Source: JASGCL01 sp965262775 | Lineage (GTDB): Bacteria; Pseudomonadota; Alphaproteobacteria; JASGCL01 | DNA: 64,000 bases | Assembly (NCBI GenBank): GCA_965262775.1 | Contig: CBDHFT010000007.1 | Span: 1 to 64,000 of the forward strand | Reading direction: 5' to 3' | Shown here: positions 53,474 through 62,855 of the stretch, piece by piece | Position numbering within the stretch: the first letter of the stretch is position 1 | Layout of the letters: each line of letters opens with the position of its first letter | Position numbers and translations under genes: made by a program | Notes under the pieces: generated by a model | What the model saw: the letters and a program-made list of their open reading frames with translations, nothing else | Database searches by the model: none | What the model was told of the DNA's origin: nothing

Positions 53474-55540
53474 TTATTCTGCCACCATATTTAACCATTC
53501 TTCTTCGGTTAAAATTTTTATTCCTAATTGTTTGGCGGCGTCGGCTTTTTTGCCAGCATCCGCCCCCAACACCACGTAGTCGGTATTTTTTGAAACCGCA
53601 CTGCCAATTTTTGCGCCCATTTTTTCGGCCATGGCTTTGGCTTCCTGCCTGCCTAATTTTTCTAAACTGCCCGTAAAAACCACTATCTTACCAACCAACT
53701 TACCGCCCAACACCACTTCATGTTTTTCTATTGTTACTTCTTTTGCCAAATCCTCCACCATATCCCAATCCTCGGTCAGGGCATTCACCACCGCATTGGC
53801 AAGGTCTTCGCCAACCCCTTCTATCTCGTCCAGCTCCTTTACCAACTGCGCTGCCTTTTCTTTATTCTGGCGCGCCAAGATTATTTTTTGCGCCAAGGTT
53901 GCGTAATCGCCAACATGCCGTGCCAATAATTTTGCGGTTTCCCTGCCAACCTGGGGCATGCCCAAAGCATAAATCACGCGATACAGGGGCAATGTTTTTC
54001 GCGCGGTTATCGCCGCCCAAATATTATTCCACGATAATTCGCCAAACCCATCAAGGTTTTTTATTTTCTCGGCATGTCTATCCAACCGATAAATATCGGC
54101 CAGGGTTTTTAAAAAACCTAGGTCGTAAAATTTTTCTATCTGTTTTTCTCCCAACCCATCAATATCCAACGCATCGCGCGTCGTTGCATGGATAAGCCCA
54201 CCCACAATCTGCGCCCGACAATTTTTGCGGTTGATACATTTACGCGCCGCTTCACCCTCTATCCTTTTTGTCGCCCCCCCACAAACGGGACATTTTTTGG
54301 GGAAAGCAAATAACGCCGCACCTGGTTTGCGATATTTTATATCAACCTCGGTCACTTGGGGTATAACATCACCCGCGCGCTTTACCTTAACATGGTCGCC
54401 CAACCTAATATCCTTTTCGCTAATATAATCTTCGTTATGCAATGTCGCCCGCGCCACCATAACCCCGCCAATGTTGATTGGTTCAAGTTCGGCCACGGGG
54501 GTTAAAACACCCGTCCGCCCAACCTGCACCGTGATATCATGCAATATGGTTTCGGCAATTTCGCCCGGAAATTTATGGGCAATGGCAAACCGCGGGCTGC
54601 GTGCCGAAAACCCAAGTCGCCCCTGCAAAACCCTATCGTCCAATTTATACACCACGCCGTCAATATCAAATAACATATCGGCCCGCTGCTCCATAATGCG
54701 GTAATAATAATCAAGGATGCCAGCACTATCGTGGCATAATTTGGCTGGCGCACTAATCGCAAAACCCCAATCTTCCAATTGCGCACGAATCGCCGTTTGG
54801 GTTTTAAAATTATCCTGGCTGGTATGGCCAATATCATAAGCAAAAAATTGCAATTGTCGGCTGGCAGTAATGTTGGGGTCTAATTGGCGCAGGCTGCCCG
54901 CCGCGGCGTTGCGCGGCGTGGCAAATAATTTCTTCTTTTGTTTTTCTTGTTCACGGTTAATGCGTTCAAATTCGGCATGGGTTAGATAAATCTCTCCCCT
55001 CACCTCTATCTTATCAGGAAAAGGCGCGGATAATTTTTTGGGGATAGAAGAAAGGGTATTAATATTGGCGGTAACATTTTCACCCACCGAACCATCGCCA
55101 CGGGTGGTCGCGACCGATAGTTTTCCATCCTCGTAAAGCAAACTCATCGATAAACCATCTATCTTTGGTTCGGCAACAAAACTAAGCGGCGTCCCCTCCG
55201 CCATATTTAAAAATCGCCAGATGGAGCGATAAAATTCTTCAATTTCTTCATCTTCAAAAATATTATCCAACGACAACATAGGGCGCAGGTGTTTGCTCTT
55301 TTGAAAACCATCCTTGGCGGGTGCGCCGACTGCCGATGAAAATAACGGCGCGCCCTTGGTTGCTGCTAACAATGGATATTGTTTTTCCAATTCATCGCGT
55401 TGCTTTTTTAATTTATCATAATCGGCGTCAAGGATCTCGTAGGTGTCGTCTTGATAATAAAGCTTATCATGCCGCGCCAACTCGCCCATTAAGGATTCGT
55501 ATTTTTTAACAACATCGCTGGGAATATTTTTCTTTATCAT
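53474..55540 (-). CDS. ligA: NAD-dependent DNA ligase LigA
   Basis: A 688-residue ligase that seals nicks with NAD. The nucleotide-binding lysine is Lys126 in EPKIDGLSMS. The N-terminal domain Ia has the YYQDD tract, and AVGAPAKDGFQKSKHLRPMLSL precedes the active site. The Zn finger is CPVCGG...CINRKNC. The helix-hairpin-helix region ends with GVGEDLANAV, then a C-terminal BRCT domain from about residue 610. The start follows the endonuclease V-like gene by 17 bases, forming a two-gene repair unit. Confidence 0.96.
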   Translation of the reverse strand: MIKKNIPSDVVKKYESLMGELARHDKLYYQDDTYEILDADYDKLKKQRDELEKQYPLLAATKGAPLFSSAVGAPAKDGFQKSKHLRPMLSLDNIFEDEEIEEFYRSIWRFLNMAEGTPLSFVAEPKIDGLSMSLLYEDGKLSVATTRGDGSVGENVTANINTLSSIPKKLSAPFPDKIEVRGEIYLTHAEFERINREQEKQKKKLFATPRNAAAGSLRQLDPNITASRQLQFFAYDIGHTSQDNFKTQTAIRAQLEDWGFAISAPAKLCHDSAGILDYYYRIMEQRADMLFDIDGVVYKLDDRVLQGRLGFSARSPRFAIAHKFPGEIAETILHDITVQVGRTGVLTPVAELEPINIGGVMVARATLHNEDYISEKDIRLGDHVKVKRAGDVIPQVTEVDIKYRKPGAALFAFPKKCPVCGGATKRIEGEAARKCINRKNCRAQIVGGLIHATTRDALDIDGLGEKQIEKFYDLGFLKTLADIYRLDRHAEKIKNLDGFGELSWNNIWAAITARKTLPLYRVIYALGMPQVGRETAKLLARHVGDYATLAQKIILARQNKEKAAQLVKELDEIEGVGEDLANAVVNALTEDWDMVEDLAKEVTIEKHEVVLGGKLVGKIVVFTGSLEKLGRQEAKAMAEKMGAKIGSAVSKNTDYVVLGADAGKKADAAKQLGIKILTEEEWLNMVAE

Positions 55541-55557
55541 GATATTTATTTTTTACC

Positions 55558-56025
55558 TTATTTACCATTTTTCTCATACCAAGCAAAGAATCTTTCTTTG
55601 TCTTTGTAGGAATTTGGTTTTTCCATAATACGCTGATGAATACGCTGGGCGTTGACCATTATTTCTTGGTCATTGGGCTGATATTCGATAAAAAAATCCT
55701 TAAGAATTTTTTTATGCCGCAACAGGGCGACAAAACGTTGCTGGTTTTTGTCATAGGTTAGCTCATTCACCGTCATGCCGCGTTGCGTCATTTCTTGCGC
55801 CAATTGTGAAAACCGCTGTTGCAAAAACGGTATCTTGTCATACCAAAAATAAACATGCCCTGTCCCCAAAATATAAACGGGGGATATTTTTTGTTTTATC
55901 ATGCTTGGCGTTTTCTTTTCCAATGTTTTTTGCAAACATGGGGCAATGCGCGGTAGTTCGGTAAATTCCGCCACCAAATGTCGAGCGGTTAAGACCCCTG
56001 GCGGTATGATATTAATACGTGTCAT
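55558..56025 (-). CDS. T4 endonuclease V-like pyrimidine-dimer glycosylase
   Basis: The 155-residue protein matches phage T4 DenV along its length. The start MTRINIIPPG keeps the catalytic Thr2 (the nucleophile after Met removal), and AEFTELPRIA keeps Glu23. ISPVYILGTGHVYFWYDKIPFL and RIHQRIMEKPNSYKDK match the DenV body and C-terminal region. DenV cuts the glycosidic bond at UV-induced cyclobutane dimers and nicks the DNA. Here it sits upstream of ligA, which could seal the repair product. Scattered bacterial homologues are known, so this is likely a horizontally acquired repair gene. Confidence 0.88.
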   Translation of the reverse strand: MTRINIIPPGVLTARHLVAEFTELPRIAPCLQKTLEKKTPSMIKQKISPVYILGTGHVYFWYDKIPFLQQRFSQLAQEMTQRGMTVNELTYDKNQQRFVALLRHKKILKDFFIEYQPNDQEIMVNAQRIHQRIMEKPNSYKDKERFFAWYEKNGK

Positions 56026-56111
56026 TTTTTTATCCCCCTTGTTCTATAATCTATTTGATTGAGAATATCATCCCACGATTAACAACTTTTTTACGCTCAA
56101 CATTTTTGTCA

Positions 56112-56147
56112 TTGACTTGATAAACTACCTTGTCTATAAAATTTTTA
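56112..56147 (+). promoter_or_regulatory. strong sigma70 promoter directly on the oxidase start (leaderless)
   Basis: TTGACT (56112-56117), exactly 17 bases, TATAAA (56135-56140). The ATG at 56147 lies seven bases after the -10, where transcription should begin, so the mRNA would carry no leader and no ribosome-binding site. The alternative TTG start at 56117 lies inside the promoter and is unlikely. Confidence 0.6.
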
Positions 56148-57505
56148 TGTTCATCCCCGATAATGTTAATCCCCTACCGCTAGAATTTCAGCAAAAGAAG
56201 CCAGGCCTGTTTTCAGGCGGGTATCAGTTAACGGATCGCGAAACCTATTATCAAGCATCGGCCAATAAATACACGCCCTTTCCCATGTTGCGTGGCGACA
56301 AAAAATGCGACGTGGTTATTGTTGGCGGTGGCTACGCGGGGTTGACCGCGGCGATTGAATTGGCCAAGGCTGGGGCGTCGGTTATTGTTTTGGAACAAAA
56401 TAAAATTGGCTATGGCTGTTCGGGCCGCAACGGCGGACAATTGATAAGGGGTTGGCATTGGGAACAAAAGGACCTGGAGAAAAAATTTGGTCGCGCCATG
56501 GGCGATATGGCATGGCAAATCGGCATTGATTCCGTGGCCTTGGTAAAAAACAGGATAAAGGAATTTAATATTGATGCCGAATATAAACCAGGTTGGAACT
56601 ATGCCCCCATCAGCCAAAAGCAGGATGTTTATTTGCGCGAAAGCATTGAATTCTTAGCCAAACGAAATTACAAACTAACCTATTATCCCAAAAGCGAGGT
56701 CGGCAAGAAATTAAAAACCGAACGTTATATAAGTTTTGGCGAAGACAAATTAGCGGGCAGTTTGCATCCACTAAAATTGACTATCGGCTACGCCCTGGCG
56801 GCAAAAAAATTGGGGGCAGAAATTTTTGAATTCTCGCCCGCCATCGACCTTAATATGGATAAAGGGGTGGTGAAAACCCCGTTTGGCACCGTAACGGCGG
56901 ATAATATTATTTTGGCGGGTGGCGCCTACCTCAATTGGAAACGCCGTCTGGTTAAAAAACTCTATCAAAAAATCATGCCCGTGGGCAGTTATATCCTGGC
57001 AACCGAACCCCTGCCCGATTCATTAAACCCTATAATTGATGACCAATCCTATTGCGACCTAAATTGGGCTTTGGACTATTTCCGCCTGAGTGCCGATAAC
57101 CGTATGTTGTTTGGTGGTCGCGCAACCTACAGCACGCTTGAACCAAAAAATGTTAAGGCTTGGATGAAACCACGCATGACCAAGGTCTTTCCCCAATTAA
57201 AAGATGTGAAGGTAGATTATGCCTGGGGCGGGCTTATTGATATAACCATGAATCGCCTGCCCGATATTGGCATGTTGAACGACCGAACATTTTATATCCA
57301 AGGATTTTCTGGGCAAGGCGTCAACATGGCGCCCATATGCGGAAAAATTGTCGCCGAGGCTTTGTTGAGCCGCAACCGTGGTGAGAAGCATCGCCAATTT
57401 GATATGTTAAAGAGTTTCGAACATAAATCTTTCCCTGGAGGATTTTTACGCACGCCATTGTTGGTGTTGGCGATGCTTTATTACCGACTTAAAGATAAAC
57501 TATAA
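56147..57505 (+). CDS. FAD-dependent amine oxidase (DadA/PuuB-like)
   Basis: A 452-residue flavoprotein. The FAD-binding fold is KCDVVIVGGGYAGLTAAIEL, and CSGRNGGQLIRGWHWEQ and the C-terminal FSGQGVNMAPICGKIVAEAL motif are typical of gamma-glutamylputrescine oxidase and related enzymes. They oxidise a C-N bond and release an aldehyde and amine with H2O2. The substrate is not certain; the PotD-like and aminotransferase genes further on make a polyamine route plausible. The start at 56147 fits a promoter abutting it. argB starts immediately after the stop. Confidence 0.85.
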   Translation: MFIPDNVNPLPLEFQQKKPGLFSGGYQLTDRETYYQASANKYTPFPMLRGDKKCDVVIVGGGYAGLTAAIELAKAGASVIVLEQNKIGYGCSGRNGGQLIRGWHWEQKDLEKKFGRAMGDMAWQIGIDSVALVKNRIKEFNIDAEYKPGWNYAPISQKQDVYLRESIEFLAKRNYKLTYYPKSEVGKKLKTERYISFGEDKLAGSLHPLKLTIGYALAAKKLGAEIFEFSPAIDLNMDKGVVKTPFGTVTADNIILAGGAYLNWKRRLVKKLYQKIMPVGSYILATEPLPDSLNPIIDDQSYCDLNWALDYFRLSADNRMLFGGRATYSTLEPKNVKAWMKPRMTKVFPQLKDVKVDYAWGGLIDITMNRLPDIGMLNDRTFYIQGFSGQGVNMAPICGKIVAEALLSRNRGEKHRQFDMLKSFEHKSFPGGFLRTPLLVLAMLYYRLKDKL

Positions 57506-58372
57506 ATGACTGAGGCCGTTGATTATTTATCAAGCCTGGGAATCGCACCAAGCGAAGCCGAATTATTTTTTACCCAACATCATAAACAAACCATTGTTAT
57601 AAAATTGGGCGGCAATGTTTTTGCTGACGATGATGATAAAAAACAAGCCGCGGTCATAAAAAAATTTGCGCAAGATATTGTTTGCTTAAAAAAAACTGGC
57701 GCGCGCCCCATTATTGTTCATGGCGGCGGACCGACCATCAATAAAAAATTGGAACAGGCAAAAATTGAAATAAAATTTGTGTCTGGCTTACGCTACACCG
57801 ACATGGCGACCTTGAATATCGTAAAAACGGCCATGGCCGATATCAATTATAAATTATGTCGTGCCATCGAACGGGCTGGCGGCATACCATTGCCCCACCC
57901 TGATAAATTGGTGATGGCAAAAAAATTTGTTGATAAGGTTGATTTGGGTTGGGTGGGCGAAGCCGTGGCGTTGGATAACACCGCCGCCGCTTCTTTGCTT
58001 GACGATGAAACTATTCCCATTATTTCACCCATCGGTTTTGACACAACCGACAACCATTATAATATCAATGGTGATAATTTTGCAGGATTCATTGCCGCCG
58101 CTTTGCAGGCTGAACGATTTTTGTTGATGACCAATGTCGCGGGAGTGTGGGATAAAGAAAAAAACTTGATTGTCGAAATCAATGTCGCCCGCGCGGAGGA
58201 GTTGATGTCCAATGGCACCATCCACGGTGGCATGATACCAAAAATCAAAACCGCCCTGTCGGCAGTAAAAAATGGCGTCAAGGCCGTGGCTATTATCGAT
58301 GGTCGCATTGACCATGCTGTTTTGCGCGAACTTTTCACCGCTCAGGGCAATGGCACGCTTATCAAATTATAA
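57506..58372 (+). CDS. argB: acetylglutamate kinase
   Basis: ArgB phosphorylates N-acetylglutamate in arginine synthesis. The 288-residue amino acid kinase has TIVIKLGGNVF, PIIVHGGGPTINKKLEQ, GLRYTDMATLNIV and the nucleotide-binding GGMIPKIKTALSAVKNGVKAV region. The ATG is one base after the oxidase stop, so the two are co-translated, an unusual neighbour for argB. No other arg gene is in view. It is convergent with ruvA. Confidence 0.94.
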   Translation: MTEAVDYLSSLGIAPSEAELFFTQHHKQTIVIKLGGNVFADDDDKKQAAVIKKFAQDIVCLKKTGARPIIVHGGGPTINKKLEQAKIEIKFVSGLRYTDMATLNIVKTAMADINYKLCRAIERAGGIPLPHPDKLVMAKKFVDKVDLGWVGEAVALDNTAAASLLDDETIPIISPIGFDTTDNHYNINGDNFAGFIAAALQAERFLLMTNVAGVWDKEKNLIVEINVARAEELMSNGTIHGGMIPKIKTALSAVKNGVKAVAIIDGRIDHAVLRELFTAQGNGTLIKL

Positions 58373-58381
58373 ATTCTATGA

Positions 58382-59020
58382 TTAATGAAGGCTGCTTAAA
58401 ACCAATTGCAATATTTCGCCCGATGTTTTCTTGTTATGGTTTTTATCTTGTAAAATTTTAACAAGTTTTGGGTAGACTTCGCTTTTTTGAAAGCCCAATT
58501 TTTGCATCGCGGCCATAACATCTTCCATGACATTGTTATCAATATTGGCTGTATCCAATGATTCGCCTTCCAGGCTGGAATCTGCACCCGCCCCATCCTG
58601 CATATCGACCGATGACATATGTTTCATTATTTTATCTTTTAATTCTTGGACAATACGACCCGCCAATTTTTGACCAACCCCAGGGGCTTGGGTTAACCTG
58701 TCGCTATCGCCCGACAAAATAGCCATGGTTATATCTTTGGGCGATAAACTATCCAAAAAGGCCAAGGCGGTTTTATTTCCCACGCCCTGCACCGTGGTTA
58801 AAACATTAAAACATTTTTGTTGAGCAGGATTTTCAAAACCGTAAAGCTGGATAGCATCCTCCCGCACGATGGTTTCTATATAAAAACTAACCGTTTGACC
58901 AACGGTTTGCGCGGTTAATGTTCGCTTCGGCACAAAAAGCAAATACCCGACGCCGTTCACATCCAACACCAAATTGTTATCGTTTATTGTTAATACCTGG
59001 CCACGTAAAAAAGCAAACAT
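58382..59020 (-). CDS. ruvA: Holliday junction helicase subunit RuvA
   Basis: RuvA binds Holliday junctions as a tetramer and recruits the RuvB motor. The 212-residue protein has the OB-fold start LRGQVLTINDNNLVLDVNGVGY, the two helix-hairpin-helix units (TVQGVGNKTALAFL and QAPGVGQKLAGRIV) and the C-terminal RuvB-binding domain after an acidic linker. It lies 57 bases after fabH, without ruvB or ruvC next to it in the window. Confidence 0.95.
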   Translation of the reverse strand: MFAFLRGQVLTINDNNLVLDVNGVGYLLFVPKRTLTAQTVGQTVSFYIETIVREDAIQLYGFENPAQQKCFNVLTTVQGVGNKTALAFLDSLSPKDITMAILSGDSDRLTQAPGVGQKLAGRIVQELKDKIMKHMSSVDMQDGAGADSSLEGESLDTANIDNNVMEDVMAAMQKLGFQKSEVYPKLVKILQDKNHNKKTSGEILQLVLSSLH

Positions 59021-59077
59021 GATATTAACCTAGACAAAATCAACAAAAACGGCAAGCAAGCTTTAGAATAATAGCCC

Positions 59078-60058
59078 TTACCCCCAGCGTAACAACGCCC
59101 CGCCCCATGCGAATCCGCCGCCCAGCGCGCTCATGGCTAGCAATTGCCCTGGTTTAAATTTCTTTTCTTGATTGGCAAGGCTCATGGCGACGGGGATAGT
59201 CGCCGCCGATATGTTGGCATGTTCGTGAACGGTGGAGATAACTTTTGCCCTATCCATCTTTAATCTTTCGCACACTGCATCCATGATACGCGAATTGGCT
59301 TGGTGGGGAATATACCAATCAATATCGTTGACTGATAATTCCGCCATAGTCAAACATTGCTCAAGCACCTTGCTCATTTTATCGACCGCAAAACGAAAAA
59401 CTTCTTGGCCTTTCATTTTTACCTTACCCACCGTGCCAGTTGCCACCCCGCCATCCACAAATAATTTATCGCGCTCGCGACCATCGCCGTCTATCTTACA
59501 ATTGATAATTCCTGGTTGTGCCGATTGCCCATTGTTTTCGACGCCCGTTAATATAACCGCCCCCGCCCCGTCGCCAAACAAGACGTAGGTGCCACGGTCG
59601 GTGGGGTCAATAATGCGGCTGTTAACATCAACCCCTATCAGCAATATATTTTTCGCCGAACCCAACATAATCGATTGGTTGGCAATAAATAAACCATAGA
59701 CAAAACCCGCGCATACCGCCTGAACATCAAAAAATGGGCAGGGCGGGATTCCCAATTCGGCCTGCACCCGTGCCGCGGTGGCGGGATAAATATAATCGGG
59801 GGTCGATGTTGCAACAATAACCATGTCTATCTTGTCCACGGTAATCCTCGCCATGTTGATGGCATTCCTGGCGGCGGCGATTGCCATGTCTGAACATTTT
59901 TCATCGGATGCCACAAAATGGCGTTTTTTAATTCCCGTGCGCTGGAATATCCATTCGTCTGACGTATTAAGGCTGGCTGGCAAGTCGTGATTGGTTATCA
60001 CCTGCGCTGGCAAATAATGCCCAACCCCAATTATTCGCGTTTTTTTTAATAAGGTCAT
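59078..60058 (-). CDS. fabH: beta-ketoacyl-ACP synthase III
   Basis: FabH starts fatty acid synthesis by condensing acetyl-CoA with malonyl-ACP. The 326-residue protein has RTGIKKRHFV, the active cysteine in FDVQAVCAGFVYGL, DGAGAVILTG and the catalytic His/Asn region WYIPHQANSRIMD with ALGGGFAWGGALLRWG at the end. It follows plsX by 36 bases, a standard pairing. No ihfA follows; ruvA does instead. Confidence 0.96.
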   Translation of the reverse strand: MTLLKKTRIIGVGHYLPAQVITNHDLPASLNTSDEWIFQRTGIKKRHFVASDEKCSDMAIAAARNAINMARITVDKIDMVIVATSTPDYIYPATAARVQAELGIPPCPFFDVQAVCAGFVYGLFIANQSIMLGSAKNILLIGVDVNSRIIDPTDRGTYVLFGDGAGAVILTGVENNGQSAQPGIINCKIDGDGRERDKLFVDGGVATGTVGKVKMKGQEVFRFAVDKMSKVLEQCLTMAELSVNDIDWYIPHQANSRIMDAVCERLKMDRAKVISTVHEHANISAATIPVAMSLANQEKKFKPGQLLAMSALGGGFAWGGALLRWG

Positions 60059-60094
60059 CCCCGCACTTTCTTGATGAAAAAATTATATATAAAA

Positions 60095-61141
60095 TTATAT
60101 TTTTAATGATGCTGAATTAGGTTCAAGATTTTTCCTTACATTATTTACAATATGTTTGCTAACCAATTCGTATGCCAAGTGAATAGCCGAAAGAAAAGCC
60201 ACCGCATCGGACGAACCGTGGCTTTTAATAGCGATTTTGTTCAAGCCCAAAAATGGCGCGCCATTGTATAATCGCGGATCCAAAAAATTACGAATTTTTT
60301 TCAATTCATGGTGCGCCAGCAAATAACTTAAGCGGGTGCGCATGTCGGCGGCAAAGGTTTCCTTCAATTTGTTATTAACCAACCGTCCAATTCCCTCGGC
60401 GGTTTTCAACACCACATTGCCGACAAATCCATCGGTGACGCAGACATCAACCGTGCCCTTGGCTATGTCATCACCTTCGATAAAGCCATGGTAATTAATG
60501 GTATCGAATGGTTTGATTTTTTTTTGTAAAAACTCTGACGCTTTCTGTAAATAATCAAGGCCCTTACTTTCTTCACTGCCAACATTTAAAATGCCAACCT
60601 TGGGATTTTTGATGCCAAAATGAATCTTGGCAAATTCACTACCCAACAAGGCAAATTGGCAAAGCTCATCGGCGCTGTTTTTTAAATTTGCACCCAAATC
60701 CAACGCGCAAGTCAACCCATTCATGGTGGGAAAGGAGCCACATATGGCGGGCCGATTGATGCCATTTATTCTTTTAAAACCAAACATAGAAAAAGCCATC
60801 AACGCCCCCGTGTTGCCCGCCGAAATAACGGCGTCGGCCCTATCCATCGCGACTTCCTCCACCGCTAAGGCCATCGAACTTTTTTTGCTGTTGCGCAAGG
60901 CATCGGCGCCGCGTTGCATATTGTCGACAACAATTTTTGTATGGATAATATCCGCCGATTGGCGAAGCAATTTGTATTTTTTTAAATAAGGGTCAATTTT
61001 TTTTTCATCACCGACCAACAGAAAAAAAACACGGTGATTTTTTTTTAAAAATTTTTGACAAGCCATCAAACATGCCTCGGGGGCTTTGTCGCCCCCCATT
61101 ACATCAATAGCCAAAACTACCTTGTCCGATTTTTTTATCAT
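60095..61141 (-). CDS. plsX: phosphate acyltransferase PlsX
   Basis: PlsX makes acyl-phosphate from acyl-ACP for phospholipid synthesis. The 348-residue protein has AIDVMGGDKAPEACL, VISAGNTGALMAFSMF, DLGANLKNSADEL, GILNVGSEESKG and VDVCVTDGFVGNVVLK, all family signatures. It lies between rpmF and fabH in the classic rpmF-plsX-fabH order, with a 177-base rpmF-plsX gap. Confidence 0.96.
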   Translation of the reverse strand: MIKKSDKVVLAIDVMGGDKAPEACLMACQKFLKKNHRVFFLLVGDEKKIDPYLKKYKLLRQSADIIHTKIVVDNMQRGADALRNSKKSSMALAVEEVAMDRADAVISAGNTGALMAFSMFGFKRINGINRPAICGSFPTMNGLTCALDLGANLKNSADELCQFALLGSEFAKIHFGIKNPKVGILNVGSEESKGLDYLQKASEFLQKKIKPFDTINYHGFIEGDDIAKGTVDVCVTDGFVGNVVLKTAEGIGRLVNNKLKETFAADMRTRLSYLLAHHELKKIRNFLDPRLYNGAPFLGLNKIAIKSHGSSDAVAFLSAIHLAYELVSKHIVNNVRKNLEPNSASLKI

Positions 61142-61318
61142 GACGCATGTTGTAATCTATTGATGTAATTTGCCGAATTCACAAAGATAAGAAAGTTGCG
61201 ATATCATGAATGAAGAACCTTGAATCGGTCATAAACCAAGAACTAACTTTCATGTCGTCCCTTTTGCAATTGACATAATATCGGGAATATTAACTTGGCT
61301 AAAAATCAATTCACCCAA

Positions 61319-61504
61319 TTACTCGGTTGAATCTTGGGCAACAACAACCTTATCACCATATTGACCGCAATGACGGCAAACATGGTGCGGCAATTTGCTT
61401 TCGCCACAATTTTTACAAACGCCAGCGTTGGTGGCGGATAAACCAAGGTGCGAACGGCGCATTTGACGACGCGACGGACTGGTTTTTCTTTTGGGAACGG
61501 CCAT
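61319..61504 (-). CDS. rpmF: 50S ribosomal protein L32, zinc form
   Basis: A 61-residue protein with the start MAVPKRKTSPSRRQMRRSH and a zinc ribbon of two CxxC pairs (CKNC and CRHC, Cys30/33/43/46). So this is the C+ form. A strong promoter lies just upstream. Confidence 0.95.
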   Translation of the reverse strand: MAVPKRKTSPSRRQMRRSHLGLSATNAGVCKNCGESKLPHHVCRHCGQYGDKVVVAQDSTE

Positions 61505-61521
61505 TTTTTTATTTCTCTTTT

Positions 61522-61550
61522 ATAATATTTTTACAAGTTGAATTTATCAA
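61522..61550 (-). promoter_or_regulatory. sigma70 promoter of rpmF-plsX-fabH
   Basis: On the minus strand, TTGATA (61545-61550), exactly 17 bases, TATTAT (61522-61527). Transcription would start near 61515, about ten bases before the rpmF ATG, so the leader is very short. Confidence 0.5.
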
Positions 61551-61666
61551 CATCTTCACGATGTTTCGCCAACCCTAACAAACTATTATTAGAATGGCAA
61601 GCCATAATATCTATTATCTTTATTTGCCAGGCCTGTTTGAAAAGCAAATTAAAAACCGACCAAAAA

Positions 61667-62794
61667 TTATTGACTTAAAATATCTTGGTAGTCTTTCACC
61701 CAACGGCTGTAGGGAACGCAGGCTTCCTTCTTGCCACAATCTTCTATTGGCGTGGTGGTAAGGACAATATCACGAAATTTATAAAAACCATTTCTTTCGC
61801 AACCCTTGTCGCCTAACAATGGGTTGCCCTTGCAGGCCTTTGGCACCGCGGGCACCGCGCCAAACCATGCCGACAAATCGCCTTGCAATTTGGGGCTAAT
61901 AGAATGATTTAGCCAGGCATAGGCACATTCGATATTGCGTGATTTGGCATGAAGCATGGTGGTATCGACCCAACCTGTCGATCCTTCCTTCGGTATGGTA
62001 TAATTAATATTTTTATTATTTTTTTGCAGTAAGTTCACTTGGAATTGCCAGGATGACGAAGCCACCACCCCTTCGTTGGCGAAGTCATCAATCTGGGTTA
62101 AGGGATTGCCCCAATAACGACCAACTATTTTTCTTTGTTGGCGGGCATGGTCCAAGGTTACTTGATATTGTTTTTCGGTCAAGTAGTAAGGATTATCAAT
62201 ATGCAATTCGGGATGACGGCTTTTGACATAAAGCGCCACATCCGCCAAATATATGGCGCTGTTATAGGCCGACACCCTGCCCTTGTTGGATATACCATCG
62301 GGCAAAATTTGTTCTTCAAAAACCACCGACCAGCTAGTGGGCGGCGTTTTAAAAACTTTGGTATTGTAGAGCAGAACGATGGGCCCCCACATAAATGGCA
62401 CGCCATAATGCACCAATTTGCCGTCCTGCCTGATAGTATCCCAGGGTTGGTTTTGTAGTCTTTTATCAATAGTTCGCCATGCTTTTATCTTAGCAACATC
62501 TATCGGTTGCACCGTGCCCGATCTTATCAGGCGCACCGAAGCATCACCCGATGCTGTCACCAAATCAAAACCACCCTGCGTCATCAGGGTCACCATTTCG
62601 TCTGACGAGCTAGCGGTTTTTACTTTTACCTTGCAACTGGTTTGCTTTTCAAAATTGGTTATCCAATCAAAGTCTTTGTTATTGTCGCCGCGTTCCATGT
62701 AGCCTGGCCAAGCGATGATATTAACTTCGCCCGCGCTGGCCGCGCTTACCCCAGAAAAAAACCCAGAAAAAAACATTGAGGAAGCCACCGCCAC
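61667..62794 (-). CDS. PotD-like periplasmic binding protein of an ABC transporter
   Basis: The mature part starts around GEVNIIAWPGYMERGDNNKDF and shows the family features of polyamine-type binding proteins (FEKQTSCKVKVKTASSSDEM, then the LVTASGDASVRLI hinge region and QPWDTI). It is 375 residues from a GTG at 62794, but this start leaves a signal peptide without positive charge (AVASSMFFSGFFSGVSAASA). An ATG at 62850 in another frame encodes MLFFCSVPKLKK, and one extra base in the 62816-62821 T-run would join it to a normal signal peptide. Transporter ATPase and permease genes are not in view. Confidence 0.85.
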   Translation of the reverse strand: MAVASSMFFSGFFSGVSAASAGEVNIIAWPGYMERGDNNKDFDWITNFEKQTSCKVKVKTASSSDEMVTLMTQGGFDLVTASGDASVRLIRSGTVQPIDVAKIKAWRTIDKRLQNQPWDTIRQDGKLVHYGVPFMWGPIVLLYNTKVFKTPPTSWSVVFEEQILPDGISNKGRVSAYNSAIYLADVALYVKSRHPELHIDNPYYLTEKQYQVTLDHARQQRKIVGRYWGNPLTQIDDFANEGVVASSSWQFQVNLLQKNNKNINYTIPKEGSTGWVDTTMLHAKSRNIECAYAWLNHSISPKLQGDLSAWFGAVPAVPKACKGNPLLGDKGCERNGFYKFRDIVLTTTPIEDCGKKEACVPYSRWVKDYQDILSQ

Positions 62795-62855
62795 AACAGC
62801 GATAACTTCAGCCCCTTTTTTAATTTCGGCACTGAGCAGAAAAAAAGCATGATGT

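Noticed and set aside
55558..56025. Prophage remnant implied by the DenV-like gene
   Set aside because: No phage structural, integrase or att-like features surround it; neighbours are housekeeping genes.
61142..61318. A 24-codon frame with a GGGA-like site between rpmF and plsX
   Set aside because: Too short, no family and not in a conserved place; likely chance.
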